64,000 bases of DNA. It comes from Bog-756 sp963734395. Lineage in GTDB: Bacteria; Actinomycetota; Acidimicrobiia; Acidimicrobiales; RAAP-2. Shown here one piece after another: positions 8,046 through 15,967 of the stretch. The position numbers and the translations under genes are program-made. Below the pieces are notes generated by a model, which saw only the letters and a list, made by a program, of their open reading frames with translations, made no database searches and was not told the origin of the DNA. Where the stretch lies: the NCBI GenBank assembly GCA_963734395.1, contig CAVTGY010000007.1, positions 496,001 to 560,000 of the forward strand, written 5' to 3'. Each line of letters begins with the position of its first letter. Within the stretch, counting starts at the first letter, position 1.

Positions 8046-8434
8046 GGCCCCACCGCTCGTCGAACCCTTTCAGCGCATTCTCCCAGCTCAACGGCGTGAA
8101 GGTTTGACGAATTCGCGAGCGTCGGTCAGGGTTCGACAGTTGTCCTGCTACTCCCACCCGGTCCCTGATCCGAGCTTCGCGCCTGTCCGGTTCAGAGCAT
8201 TTCGGACAGTGTCAATTTCCACTCCCAGGTTGGTGACGATCGAGATCGTCGCGTCCTCGTTCTGAATGCCCGGATCACTCCCTCTCGCCGAATCCCTCGA
8301 CCATGCGGTGCCCGGTCGACCGTTTCCCCTGGTCAGCCCGGTTTGAGTAACATCCCAAGACCTCCACTGGGTTTGAGCCCCGTCCCTATTCAGACATTGA
8401 GCCCTCAGCCCCTGAGCCCATGAAGGAGATCTGA
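8046..8434. other. Intergenic leader upstream of the second phosphoesterase gene
   Basis: 389 bases without a convincing gene. The last ~70 bases contain three short copies of TGAGCCC at irregular spacing. The ribosome site GAAGGAG of the gene at 8435 closes the region. No clear promoter or terminator was found. Confidence 0.45.
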
Positions 8435-10021
8435 ATGTCCCTTGACCGCGCCAGTGCCATGGACCATGTGGTCCTGGTGCTCTTCGAGAACCGTTCTTTC
8501 GACAACCTGCTTGGTCATCTCTACCAACCGGGTGAGGTCCCTTCCTTCGAAGGCGTGATTGGGAAGAATCTGTCCAACCCGATTCCCGAATGGGCTGAAC
8601 ACGGGGCTGAGAAGCAGGTGGTGCCCTTCGGAGTGGCGACCAGCATGGACTCGCCCAATCCGGATCCCGGCGAGGAGTTCCAACACACAAACACCCAGCT
8701 GTTCAACGTGTTGGACGAGCGCAACCGGTTCAAGGACGCTACCGAGATGGCGCCGCCGTTCAATGCACCCGCGCCCGGCCAGGAGCCGACGATGGACGGC
8801 TTCGTCACTGACTACATCAGCTTCTTCACGGTCGAGATGGGCCGTCAGCCCACGTATGACGAGTACAAACAGATCATGACCGGCTACACGCCCCAACAGG
8901 TACCGGTCATCAGTTCCATTGCTCGGGGATTCGGCGTTTTCGACCACTGGTTCTGCGAGGTTCCATCTCAAACCATGACGAATCGGTCCTTTTGGACCGC
9001 CGCCACGGCATCTGGACTCGTGGTGAATCGACCAATGAGCCACTTCATGCACCACAACAACGCGGAGACGATCTTCAACCGGTTGGAAGCGTCTGGAAAG
9101 ACGTGGAAGATCTACGTGCTTGAGCCAGATCCGATCTCATTCACCGGGATCATCCACATGTCCCGTCTCCGAGAGCGCTTCGCAACGCACTTCGTCCCGT
9201 TCTCTGAGTTTGAGCGCGACGCCGCCGAGGGGACGCTGCCGAACTTCTCGCTCATCGAGCCAAACCTTTTGGCAGGTCACGGTGATTATCACCCCGCCTT
9301 CGGCCGGGCGTTGCTCCCGGGATCGGAAGTGGATATCGATCCGCCGTCGTCGATTCTGGCCGGCGAGGCGTTCCTGGCCCGCATCTACAACGCCGTCAAG
9401 TCGGCGCCGACCTCGGGCGGCTCGAACATCTACAACACGACCCTGTTCATCGGTTGGGATGAGCCCGGCGGCACCTACGACCATGTGCCACCGGGTCTCG
9501 TGCCGCCACCGGATGCTGCGATACCGAAAGGAACCCCGACGTTCGAGTTCGATCGTTCGGGTTACCGGGTACCGGCCCTGGTCGTTTCGCCGTGGATCCC
9601 TGAGCATTCGGTCTTCACCGACGAGTACCGGCACACCTCGTTGATTGCCACGTTGCGCCAGGTATGGGACCTTGGAGAGCCGTTCTCGAAGCGTGACGCC
9701 GTGGCCCGGATCTTTGAGCACATCTACAGCCTCGACCGACCACGCGAGGTTGCTACCTGGCCCGAAGTAGCCCCGCTGCCGGTCCCGGCGTACCAAGAGC
9801 ACTGGGCCACCGAACGCGGCGCCATCAGCACGTTGGGTCGGAGCGCCTGCCACGGTCTCCTCCTGCACGCCGAGAAGCTGGCAAAGGGGATACCGACGGC
9901 ACCCGCCGACCCTGATGCCGAGGTGTCGCCGGCAACGGCGCTCGATATTCTCCATCGCATCTCGGCTCGGCTGTTCCCCAAGTTGATCCCCACCAAGGTC
10001 CCTGGTGACCCCGGCGGCTAA
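8435..10021 (+). CDS. Phosphoesterase, PF04185 phospholipase C / phosphatase family
   Basis: 528 residues behind a good ribosome site (AAGGAG, 8 bases before ATG). The family hallmark L-F-E-N-R-S-F-D-N-L-L-G-H is at about residues 16-28. It is followed by G-V-F-D-H-W-F-C-E-V-P-S-Q-T-M-T-N-R near 170, F-I-G-W-D-E-P-G-G-T-Y-D-H near 345 and the C-terminal V-P-A-L-V-V-S-P-W core. No signal peptide is visible, unlike many members, so it may be cytosolic or leave by another route. Substrates in the family range from phosphatidylcholine to phosphomonoesters. It is only distantly similar to the phosphoesterase at 3357. Confidence 0.88.
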   Translation: MSLDRASAMDHVVLVLFENRSFDNLLGHLYQPGEVPSFEGVIGKNLSNPIPEWAEHGAEKQVVPFGVATSMDSPNPDPGEEFQHTNTQLFNVLDERNRFKDATEMAPPFNAPAPGQEPTMDGFVTDYISFFTVEMGRQPTYDEYKQIMTGYTPQQVPVISSIARGFGVFDHWFCEVPSQTMTNRSFWTAATASGLVVNRPMSHFMHHNNAETIFNRLEASGKTWKIYVLEPDPISFTGIIHMSRLRERFATHFVPFSEFERDAAEGTLPNFSLIEPNLLAGHGDYHPAFGRALLPGSEVDIDPPSSILAGEAFLARIYNAVKSAPTSGGSNIYNTTLFIGWDEPGGTYDHVPPGLVPPPDAAIPKGTPTFEFDRSGYRVPALVVSPWIPEHSVFTDEYRHTSLIATLRQVWDLGEPFSKRDAVARIFEHIYSLDRPREVATWPEVAPLPVPAYQEHWATERGAISTLGRSACHGLLLHAEKLAKGIPTAPADPDAEVSPATALDILHRISARLFPKLIPTKVPGDPGG

Positions 10022-10099
10022 TTCGACCTCCTGCCCTTGGAGGCTGGCGATCTACGCGGGTACTCCTCACCTCCATGCACGAGCCAGTAGCCTGCCAAA

Positions 10100-10579
10100 A
10101 TGGTGGACGGAGAAGTTATCGCGCTGGTGGACCGGATCGAGATGGACGATCTCCTTACCCGTTACGCCTCGGCCATCGATAACCTCGACTGGGATTTGCT
10201 TGACACCGTGTTTAACGACGACTCGTACCTTGACTACCGATCGGCGGGTGGTGTTGAAGGGAACTATCCCGAGGTTCGTGGGTGGCTCGCTGAGGTGCTG
10301 CCCATATTTGACGTGACACAACACCTCGTCGTGAATCGTGAGTTCAGGGGCGTCGCTGACGGGGTACAGGCCAAATCGTGCTTCCTCAATGTGAATCGTT
10401 TGGAAGTCGAGGGCGAGCCGTGGCTGTTTACGGTTGGAGGTCGGTACCACGATCAACTCGTCAACACGGTTAGCGGTTGGCGGATAGCAAGAAGAATGGA
10501 GCTCACGCTTTGGTGGGACAATCCAATGCCTGGGCTTCCCAAGACCCCGCCTGCCGTTCCTGGGTTGCCCGACCACTAG
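10100..10579 (+). CDS. SnoaL-like (NTF2-fold) protein
   Basis: 159 residues. The N-terminal pattern I-E-M-D-D-L-L-T-R-Y-A-S-A-I-D-N-L-D-W-D-L-L and then V-F-N-D-D-S is the typical SnoaL_4 start (helices plus 'D...L...F..D'). The later strands T-Q-H-L-V-V-N and G-R-Y-H-D-Q-L-V-N-T-V-S-G-W-R-I-A-R-R complete the alpha+beta cone. Such proteins are cyclases, dehydratases or ring-hydroxylating-dioxygenase small-subunit relatives; a catalytic role cannot be assigned. It starts about 80 bases after the phosphoesterase gene and may share its transcript. Confidence 0.82.
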   Translation: MVDGEVIALVDRIEMDDLLTRYASAIDNLDWDLLDTVFNDDSYLDYRSAGGVEGNYPEVRGWLAEVLPIFDVTQHLVVNREFRGVADGVQAKSCFLNVNRLEVEGEPWLFTVGGRYHDQLVNTVSGWRIARRMELTLWWDNPMPGLPKTPPAVPGLPDH

Positions 10580-10679
10580 CGTCGGCAGTTCAGTATGGGT
10601 GGTAAGTCGCCAGGATGACGCCCTTGTGGGTCACCTTCCCGGCGGCGGGAGATACCGGCACGTTCGGCATTCCAATCGA

Positions 10680-10850
10680 CTAGAGGATGCTGACGACCAA
10701 CAGAAGTATAAGTCCCACCACGATGATGCCAACAAGAACAAGGCGTAGCCAGGAGTGACGAGGACGGAAGTCCTCATCGTCATCTCCGCTCCAGTCCCAC
10801 AGGTCGGGATCATCGGGGTCGGGCGGCACCGGGCCTACGGGCGTGGGCAT
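10680..10850 (-). CDS. Small single-pass membrane protein (56 residues)
   Basis: ATG 10850 to TAG 10680 encodes 56 residues. A Pro/Asp-rich acidic N-terminus (residues ~8-30, including D-D-P-D-L-W-D-W and D-D-D-E-D-F) is followed by R-P-R-H-S-W-L-R and a continuous hydrophobic helix of about 20 residues to the C-terminus. The domain order and charge distribution are those of a tail-anchored protein with its acidic part in the cytosol. The amphipathic design and clean stop argue against chance. No family is recognised. Confidence 0.6.
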   Translation of the reverse strand: MPTPVGPVPPDPDDPDLWDWSGDDDEDFRPRHSWLRLVLVGIIVVGLILLLVVSIL

Positions 10851-11052
10851 CGATCCAGTGTAAGCACCTGATGCTCAAGGCCGATGCGACGTCAGGTCGT
10901 CAAACGCCAGGATCGAACGCATAGGTCAGATCCGGGGCAATGCCCGAATGCGGGTAGTAGATGAGTGATACCTCCGGATCGCTACCCAGGAACTGCCCAC
11001 GAACGGCCCGAGCGCTGAGCATTCGCTTATCGCATCGGCTATTACTGAGGGG

Positions 11053-11691
11053 ATGGTGGTTTTTGGACGCGCTGCAGCCGTAGTGGGGGCTCTTGCCCTG
11101 GCGGCCGTGGGTATGACCGGATGCCAGACAACCGATCATGCAGGAGCCATCAAGAAGCCAGTTCATTCTGCTCCGCTGACCACCACCCAACCCACCGAAC
11201 ACACGGTTCCGCCGCCTATCGCAACGACGACCATTCCAGCCACAGTCGTAGCTGCGGCAGCTTCCCAGGTGGGCGTTCCCTACTGCAACGGTGGCGGAGG
11301 AATCAATGGACCCAGCCAGCCCACCAGCGGTGAACACTGCGAGGCTCCCGGCTTCGACTGCATGAGTTTGTCGCAGTACGCGGTGTACCAGGTGATGAGG
11401 ATCACGGTACCTACTAACGGTGAGATGCTACCGGGAGGGACTGACTCAGACGGACAAGGGACACTCATTCGGTCACAGCCCACCATTGCCGCCGACGAAA
11501 CCGCATTGCAGCCGGGGGACGTGGTGTTCTTTGGCGGATCGGACCTATGGCACTATGCGCACTCCGGCATCTATGCAGGAGGGGGGCAGGTATGGGACGC
11601 ACTTCAAACCGGCACTCCGGTCATGGAACACTCGATGACCGATCTCTACGGCATCTACAACAACAACTATGACGGAGCGGTCAGGTACTGA
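11053..11691 (+). CDS. NlpC/P60-family lipoprotein (cell-wall peptidase-like)
   Basis: 212 residues. Signal peptide with lipobox G-M-T-G-C (Cys24), then a Thr/Pro-rich linker to ~residue 60 and an NlpC/P60 domain. The catalytic Cys is in F-D-C-M-S-L-S-Q-Y (Cys103; usual motif D-C-S-G/S-L-V-x-Y), and the His is in Y-A-H-S-G-I-Y-A-G (His170). L-Q-P-G-D-V-V-F-F is the typical strand before it. The family cleaves peptide stems of peptidoglycan (often D-gamma-glutamyl-mDAP bonds) outside the membrane. Compared with typical members, an insert rich in Gly/Cys (residues ~78-100) precedes the Cys. Confidence 0.82.
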   Translation: MVVFGRAAAVVGALALAAVGMTGCQTTDHAGAIKKPVHSAPLTTTQPTEHTVPPPIATTTIPATVVAAAASQVGVPYCNGGGGINGPSQPTSGEHCEAPGFDCMSLSQYAVYQVMRITVPTNGEMLPGGTDSDGQGTLIRSQPTIAADETALQPGDVVFFGGSDLWHYAHSGIYAGGGQVWDALQTGTPVMEHSMTDLYGIYNNNYDGAVRY

Positions 11692-11727
11692 GCCCAGCAA
11701 GTCTTCGGGTTCTGATCAGCATTTGAC

Positions 11728-12861
11728 GTGGCAACCTCGATCGCCCATCCCAATTATGGTGTCGAGACAGGCAAAAGCTCCCACGCGAAACGGCGGATGA
11801 TGATCCTCAAAACGGGGTGTCGAAGTTCATTGATGGTGTGCACAATTGCAGTGTCGGCCTTGCTCGGAACCCTCTTGTTCACGGCGGGCGCAGGCGCGAC
11901 ACCAGAGCAGGCGGTGTTGACTCCGATGAATGGCTCCTACGTCTTCCACCTCAACTTCGGCGGATTGGCTCGTGATTACCGACTCCATGTCCCGCCAGAG
12001 GCGGCAGTTGGCAAGCCACTCCCATTGGTTCTAAACCTGCATGGCGCCACCCAGAATGGGCAGATTGAGGAAGTCACCTCCGCGATGGACACCTCCGCCG
12101 ACCATGATGGCTATCTCGTTGCTTACCCCGACGGTACGAGAATCTCCAAAGTGCTCACGCCTGACCCTGTGGCCAAACAGGCGCAATACGGCTGGAATGC
12201 CGGTCAATGTTGTGGCCTTCCAGTCACAAGGCACATCAACGACGTGGGATTCCTGCTGAAGGTCATTTCCGACATCGCCTCGCGCACGCCCGTCGACCTG
12301 CAACGCGTCTACGTCACGGGTATCTCCAACGGCGGAATGATGGCCTATGCGATGGCGGCGGAAGCATCCAACCACGTTGCCGCGGTGTCCTCGGTGGCCG
12401 GTCAAGTCGAGCTTCCAACAATCCATCCCACCCGGGCAGTTCCGACCATGGAGTTCCACAGTCTCAACGATCCAACAGCCAAGTGGAATGGTGTGCCTAA
12501 CAGCAATCCCCGGCTCCGGCTCTCTGTCATGGAGGGGATCAACCAGTGGGTCAAGGCCGACGGGTGCAACACCCACGCCCATTCCGGCACGACCATCGTC
12601 GGTGCCCCGAACTCCATTTCGGCTGGGGAGACGGCCACACCAGTGACCTTCACCAATTGCAGATCTGGGTCCGAAGTTGCACTTTGGCGGTTCACCGGGT
12701 CGGGACACGTCTGGCCGGGGAGTGCGCTGAACACCGGTCCACAGGCCACTTGGATACTGGCTGGCGTCGGCAGGGGAACCGTCCTGGTCAATGCTGACGA
12801 GACGATGTGGCATTTCTTCGAGCGCTACTCGCTCCCGGCGAAAGCTGCCACTCACAGCTAG
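11728..12861 (+). CDS. Secreted polyhydroxybutyrate-depolymerase-like esterase (LpqC/PHB family)
   Basis: 377 residues from GTG 11728; an ATG at 11797 would place the signal peptide exactly at the N-terminus and may be the true start. Alpha/beta-hydrolase features: N-L-H-G at 103-106 (oxyanion), G-I-S-N-G-G with Ser200, Asp near 248 (S-L-N-D-P-T) and G-S-G-H-V-W-P with His327. W-N-A-G-Q-C-C near 156-162 and the spacing of the triad are typical of the PHB depolymerase / feruloyl-esterase-like (LpqC) family, so the product is a secreted carboxylesterase. Substrate unknown. It follows the NlpC/P60 gene by 36 bases. Confidence 0.83.
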   Translation: MATSIAHPNYGVETGKSSHAKRRMMILKTGCRSSLMVCTIAVSALLGTLLFTAGAGATPEQAVLTPMNGSYVFHLNFGGLARDYRLHVPPEAAVGKPLPLVLNLHGATQNGQIEEVTSAMDTSADHDGYLVAYPDGTRISKVLTPDPVAKQAQYGWNAGQCCGLPVTRHINDVGFLLKVISDIASRTPVDLQRVYVTGISNGGMMAYAMAAEASNHVAAVSSVAGQVELPTIHPTRAVPTMEFHSLNDPTAKWNGVPNSNPRLRLSVMEGINQWVKADGCNTHAHSGTTIVGAPNSISAGETATPVTFTNCRSGSEVALWRFTGSGHVWPGSALNTGPQATWILAGVGRGTVLVNADETMWHFFERYSLPAKAATHS

Positions 12862-13001
12862 TTGTCGGTTACTCAATCATCCTGGTCGGAAGGCGTACCC
12901 TCGTTTCCATTGCGCTTGTAGCCGGTGACGTGAGACACCCCGGGAGACCAGCTGACAGTTTCGAGGTCCTTTCTTGCGGCTCCTTGTCCAGGGGCCATCG
13001 G

Positions 13002-13946
13002 TCAGTTAGACGAGGCGACAAGGTGCTGGCCGAGGAACCGGAGAGACGGAGGCTCCTGGGAGATGAAAAAGGGGTCCGTGTGGCAACCGCCAGAGATGAT
13101 CACCGTTGTTGAAGGCGGGACCGCGTTGGCAAGAGCGACCACTCCGGGGTGAAACGGATCATCCGACCCCGATGCGATGCGCACAGGCTTCCCTGCAAGA
13201 TCTTGAACATGGGTGACGACGTCGTTCGACCTGAATGCGTCGAGGGATGCATAGGCTCCGGCGTTCGCTGTCTGCGCCTCGCTGTAGGTCGTCCACACCG
13301 CCGGACTGATCGCTGCTACTGCTGAAATCAGGTTCGGGTACTTCTCCGCCATCAGGATGGCTCCGTAGCCTCCCATCGAGATACCCATCGTCCCGATCTT
13401 CTGAGATGCACTTCCCAGTCCACGCTGCTGGCACATCGGGATCAGCTCGTTCACGACCATGGCCATCGGGTCGTCAGCGGGATGGGGGTTCCAGTAGCCG
13501 CCTCCACCGTCAACGGTCACCATCGCCATCGGGGGCAGCGGGTGTCCGTCCACATGAAGAGCGAGAGCTTGCGCGGGAGTCATCCCCGCCACGGCATTGG
13601 TGTGGTTGCCCCCGAATCCGTGGAGCATCACAATCAAGGGCAGTGAGCTCCCCGGGGCGTGCCCTGGAGGGTAGGCAATGGTGTAGCCCACCCGTGTGTT
13701 GCGGGCTTGAGAGTAGAAGGTGCCTGAGAACGAGGGACCCGGTGTCGAAAAGCTGAGTGGCGCCGAGTCAACCGAACATGCGCCATCCAGATCATCGAGC
13801 TTCTGCTTTCCCGGCAGGACGCCATGGGAAACCAACTCGAGCCCAGTCGCCCCCACTACGACGACCGCTGCGGCACCTCCGAGCCCGAACTTGAGGAACC
13901 GGCGGCGAGTCAGCCCTGGCTCGTCGGGGGTGCGGATGGGCAACAT
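13002..13946 (-). CDS. Tat-exported alpha/beta-hydrolase (esterase, PF00756-like)
   Basis: 314 residues. The N-terminus carries a twin-arginine signal T-R-R-R-F-L-K-F-G at 13-21, followed by a hydrophobic Ala/Val segment. The catalytic triad is visible: G-I-S-M-G-G-Y-G with Ser190, Asp near 262 (S-G-S-D-D-P-F) and His289 (G-G-C-H-T-D-P-F-F). V-M-L-H-G-F-G-G at 106-113 forms the oxyanion hole. It most resembles the esterase D / acyltransferase-like enzymes that include trehalose mycolyltransferases and S-formylglutathione hydrolases. It probably acts on an extracellular ester after folding in the cytosol. Convergent with the PHB-type esterase gene, 140 bases apart. Confidence 0.83.
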   Translation of the reverse strand: MLPIRTPDEPGLTRRRFLKFGLGGAAAVVVVGATGLELVSHGVLPGKQKLDDLDGACSVDSAPLSFSTPGPSFSGTFYSQARNTRVGYTIAYPPGHAPGSSLPLIVMLHGFGGNHTNAVAGMTPAQALALHVDGHPLPPMAMVTVDGGGGYWNPHPADDPMAMVVNELIPMCQQRGLGSASQKIGTMGISMGGYGAILMAEKYPNLISAVAAISPAVWTTYSEAQTANAGAYASLDAFRSNDVVTHVQDLAGKPVRIASGSDDPFHPGVVALANAVPPSTTVIISGGCHTDPFFISQEPPSLRFLGQHLVASSN

Positions 13947-14129
13947 CCGTTCAGCCTTTCACCAGATGGGCCATTCGACGTGGAGGCTGTCCCCCGATGA
14001 TGACGCCCAACAAGATCTGGGTTGCACATCGCAGGTACGACAGCGTTGGAGCGCCACCCGCCGAATCATCGGTGATAGGGGGCCCTTGGGAGCATTGACG
14101 TGTTCCTGTAGCCGGTACACAGTAAAGGG

Positions 14130-14423
14130 ATGATCGACCAATCGGACGCTGGTGCTACCCTCCGCCAAAATCCGAATGTTGGGAAGCGGACCGGTCTCTC
14201 GGCGACCATCGCCTTTCTCTGTTCGGCTATTGGCCTCGGGCTATTGCTCGGAACCGGACCCGTGGGGGTGTTCATAGCTCCAATCGGTGTCCTTCTCGGT
14301 CTGGTTGCCTATGTGAAGTCCCGAGCTGGTGAACATAGAGGGTTGGCTGTAGCAGCCATCGGGATCGGAACTCTCGTCACCCTTCTCTCACTGGCAATGA
14401 TCGTCGGGTCACAGGCGACTTGA
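14130..14423 (+). CDS. Small DUF4190-like membrane protein
   Basis: 97 residues. Two hydrophobic segments (about 24-60 and 70-92) are separated by Y-V-K-S-R-A-G-E-H-R-G-L-A-V-A-A-I, the characteristic 'G-G-R/K...G-x-A-x-A-x-x-x-G' turn of DUF4190-type proteins. Membrane location is clear; function unknown. Isolated and flanked by about 180 and 110 bases. Confidence 0.7.
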   Translation: MIDQSDAGATLRQNPNVGKRTGLSATIAFLCSAIGLGLLLGTGPVGVFIAPIGVLLGLVAYVKSRAGEHRGLAVAAIGIGTLVTLLSLAMIVGSQAT

Positions 14424-14534
14424 GGCGCTGAACCAGTGGTGTTGGTCGACCTCGCCCGTTTGAGCCGTCCGGTAGGCCGGGCCGGTACAGTCAAAGAAGT
14501 GCTGGAATTGGACTGACCAACAGAGGAGACCGCC

Positions 14535-14891
14535 GTGGATGAAGGAGAACCGGTTTCGTATCTTGCGCTTGCGAATGGAACTCCTGTGCTCAGTGCTTCC
14601 GGCTCCGAGTTCGGGAAAGTGGTGCACGTTCTGCAGATACCCGAGCTGGACGAGTTCGACGGGATCGTTGTTGGCACCAAGGACGGCCATCGATTTGTTG
14701 ACCGAGACCAAATCACCGAGATCACCACGTCGTCCGTTCGATGTGGCCTTTCCGACGAGCAAGCGGCGGCATTGCCGGCACCGGACGGCCCTCCGGTTCT
14801 CCATCTCGATGCTACTTACGACGAAGGTCCGTCCCTGAGTGCCAGATTCGCCCGACTGTTCAGGCGGCCGCACTGGAAGGAACTTGAATAA
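14535..14891 (+). CDS. PRC-barrel-like conserved protein
   Basis: 118 residues from GTG 14535 behind GAGGAG. The first half (N-G-T-P-V-L-S-A-S-G-S-E-F-G-K-V-V then F-D-G-I-V-V-G and F-V-D-R-D-Q-I-T-E-I) reads as the beta-barrel pattern of PRC-like domains. The second half has the recurring R-C-G-L-S-D-E-Q-A-A-A-L-P segment seen in actinobacterial members, then a basic tail. Probably a cytosolic RNA/protein-binding adaptor; no enzyme motif. Confidence 0.65.
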   Translation: MDEGEPVSYLALANGTPVLSASGSEFGKVVHVLQIPELDEFDGIVVGTKDGHRFVDRDQITEITTSSVRCGLSDEQAAALPAPDGPPVLHLDATYDEGPSLSARFARLFRRPHWKELE

Positions 14892-14897
14892 CCCTGA

Positions 14898-15185
14898 TCA
14901 GGCTCTGGCGATGTTCCCACCCGGCACCGGTTCAGCCAGTGCTGTTCGCCACTCAGGCGCGCCAAAGGCATCTGCAAAGTACTGCGTCTCGTGCACCACA
15001 TACGGGTGGGCGAACTCCATAATGCTCACCGAGTAGTTGGGCATCCCGCCGTACGTGATGAAGCACTCGCTTACCCACAGATCTCTGCTGCCAACGGTCC
15101 GGAGGACACTGAACCCTTGGTGAACCTTGCGTGCCGGTTTCGAACCAGATGAGCCACCATCCAGCCGATTCCGTATCTCGTCCAT
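14898..15185 (-). CDS. SnoaL-like protein fragment, lacking its N-terminal helices
   Basis: The C-terminal half matches the NTF2/SnoaL fold pattern: V-L-R-T-V-G-S-R-D-L-W-V-S-E, Y-S-V-S-I-M-E-F, V-V-H-E-T-Q-Y-F-A-D-A-F, A-P-E-W-R. The helical N-terminus that normally precedes this (about 40-60 residues) is absent. ATG 15185 gives 95 residues; an upstream start at 15254 would run into the divergent cyclase gene and adds nothing recognisable. It is probably a truncated remnant, less likely a short functional variant. Confidence 0.55.
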   Translation of the reverse strand: MDEIRNRLDGGSSGSKPARKVHQGFSVLRTVGSRDLWVSECFITYGGMPNYSVSIMEFAHPYVVHETQYFADAFGAPEWRTALAEPVPGGNIARA

Positions 15186-15241
15186 CAGCGTGGTTTGCCC
15201 GCCGGTCCGACGGTAGCCCGGCAATCTGAGATGATCGGACC

Positions 15242-15967
15242 ATGTCCAGCTCACAGCCGAAGTCTCCGCGAGAACGGCAAACTCCGACAGCCAAGGGTCT
15301 CGTCGACCGTGTCCGAACCACGGGTCACGAAATGGTCACCCGCGGCGCCCCCCTGGTGGAAGCGGGGGGCGGCAGTGCTCGTCCGGGAGTGGTAGGAACG
15401 GCTCCTCTCAGCCGCGGCATCGAAGCCCCCAAAGAGATCGCCGAGACCATCGCCTTGGTTGACCGAGCGTTCGCCTTCGTCGATCTTTGCGGGTTCACTC
15501 GCTTCATAGCGACCAACGGCGAGCATGCGGCCATCGACACGCTCACCCGCTTTCGCTCGTTGACCCGCGATATCGCCGTCCGACGCGGCGTGATGGTTGC
15601 CAAATGGCTAGGCGACGGCGCCATGATCGTCGGCGTTGAAGTCGGACCGACGTTAGCCACGGCAGCCGAGTTGATCGGGCGTTACGACGGGTCGACACTC
15701 GCTTTGCGGGGTGGGTTCGCTCACGGACAAGCACTCATCATGGACGGAGATGACTACATCGGGCGGCCGACCAACCTGGCGTCCCGTCTTTGCCAGGCGG
15801 CCGATCCCGAGGAGCTTTTGGCTGTCGGTTACCCGGCCGCGGCGCTTCCGTCCTGGGTCACCGTTCTGGGCATCCGGAGCGTGACTCTTCCTGGGCTGGG
15901 CCGAATCCGGGGAACGCAGCGCCTCGGTCTCATCCCTGATCTCGAGCTGCCCGACCTTTCTCAGTAG
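15242..15967 (+). CDS. Class III nucleotidyl cyclase domain protein
   Basis: 241 residues with one class III adenylate/guanylate cyclase homology domain. V-D-L-C-G-F-T carries the first metal Asp (81). K-W-L-G-D-G-A-M carries the base-selecting Lys (121) and the second metal Asp (125). G-R-P-T-N-L-A-S-R-L carries the transition-state Asn (178) and Arg (182). All key catalytic positions are occupied, so an active enzyme making cAMP (or cGMP) is likely. The first ~70 residues are basic/Pro-rich with no transmembrane helix or known sensor. The enzyme is cytosolic and would work as a homodimer. Confidence 0.85.
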   Translation: MSSSQPKSPRERQTPTAKGLVDRVRTTGHEMVTRGAPLVEAGGGSARPGVVGTAPLSRGIEAPKEIAETIALVDRAFAFVDLCGFTRFIATNGEHAAIDTLTRFRSLTRDIAVRRGVMVAKWLGDGAMIVGVEVGPTLATAAELIGRYDGSTLALRGGFAHGQALIMDGDDYIGRPTNLASRLCQAADPEELLAVGYPAAALPSWVTVLGIRSVTLPGLGRIRGTQRLGLIPDLELPDLSQ

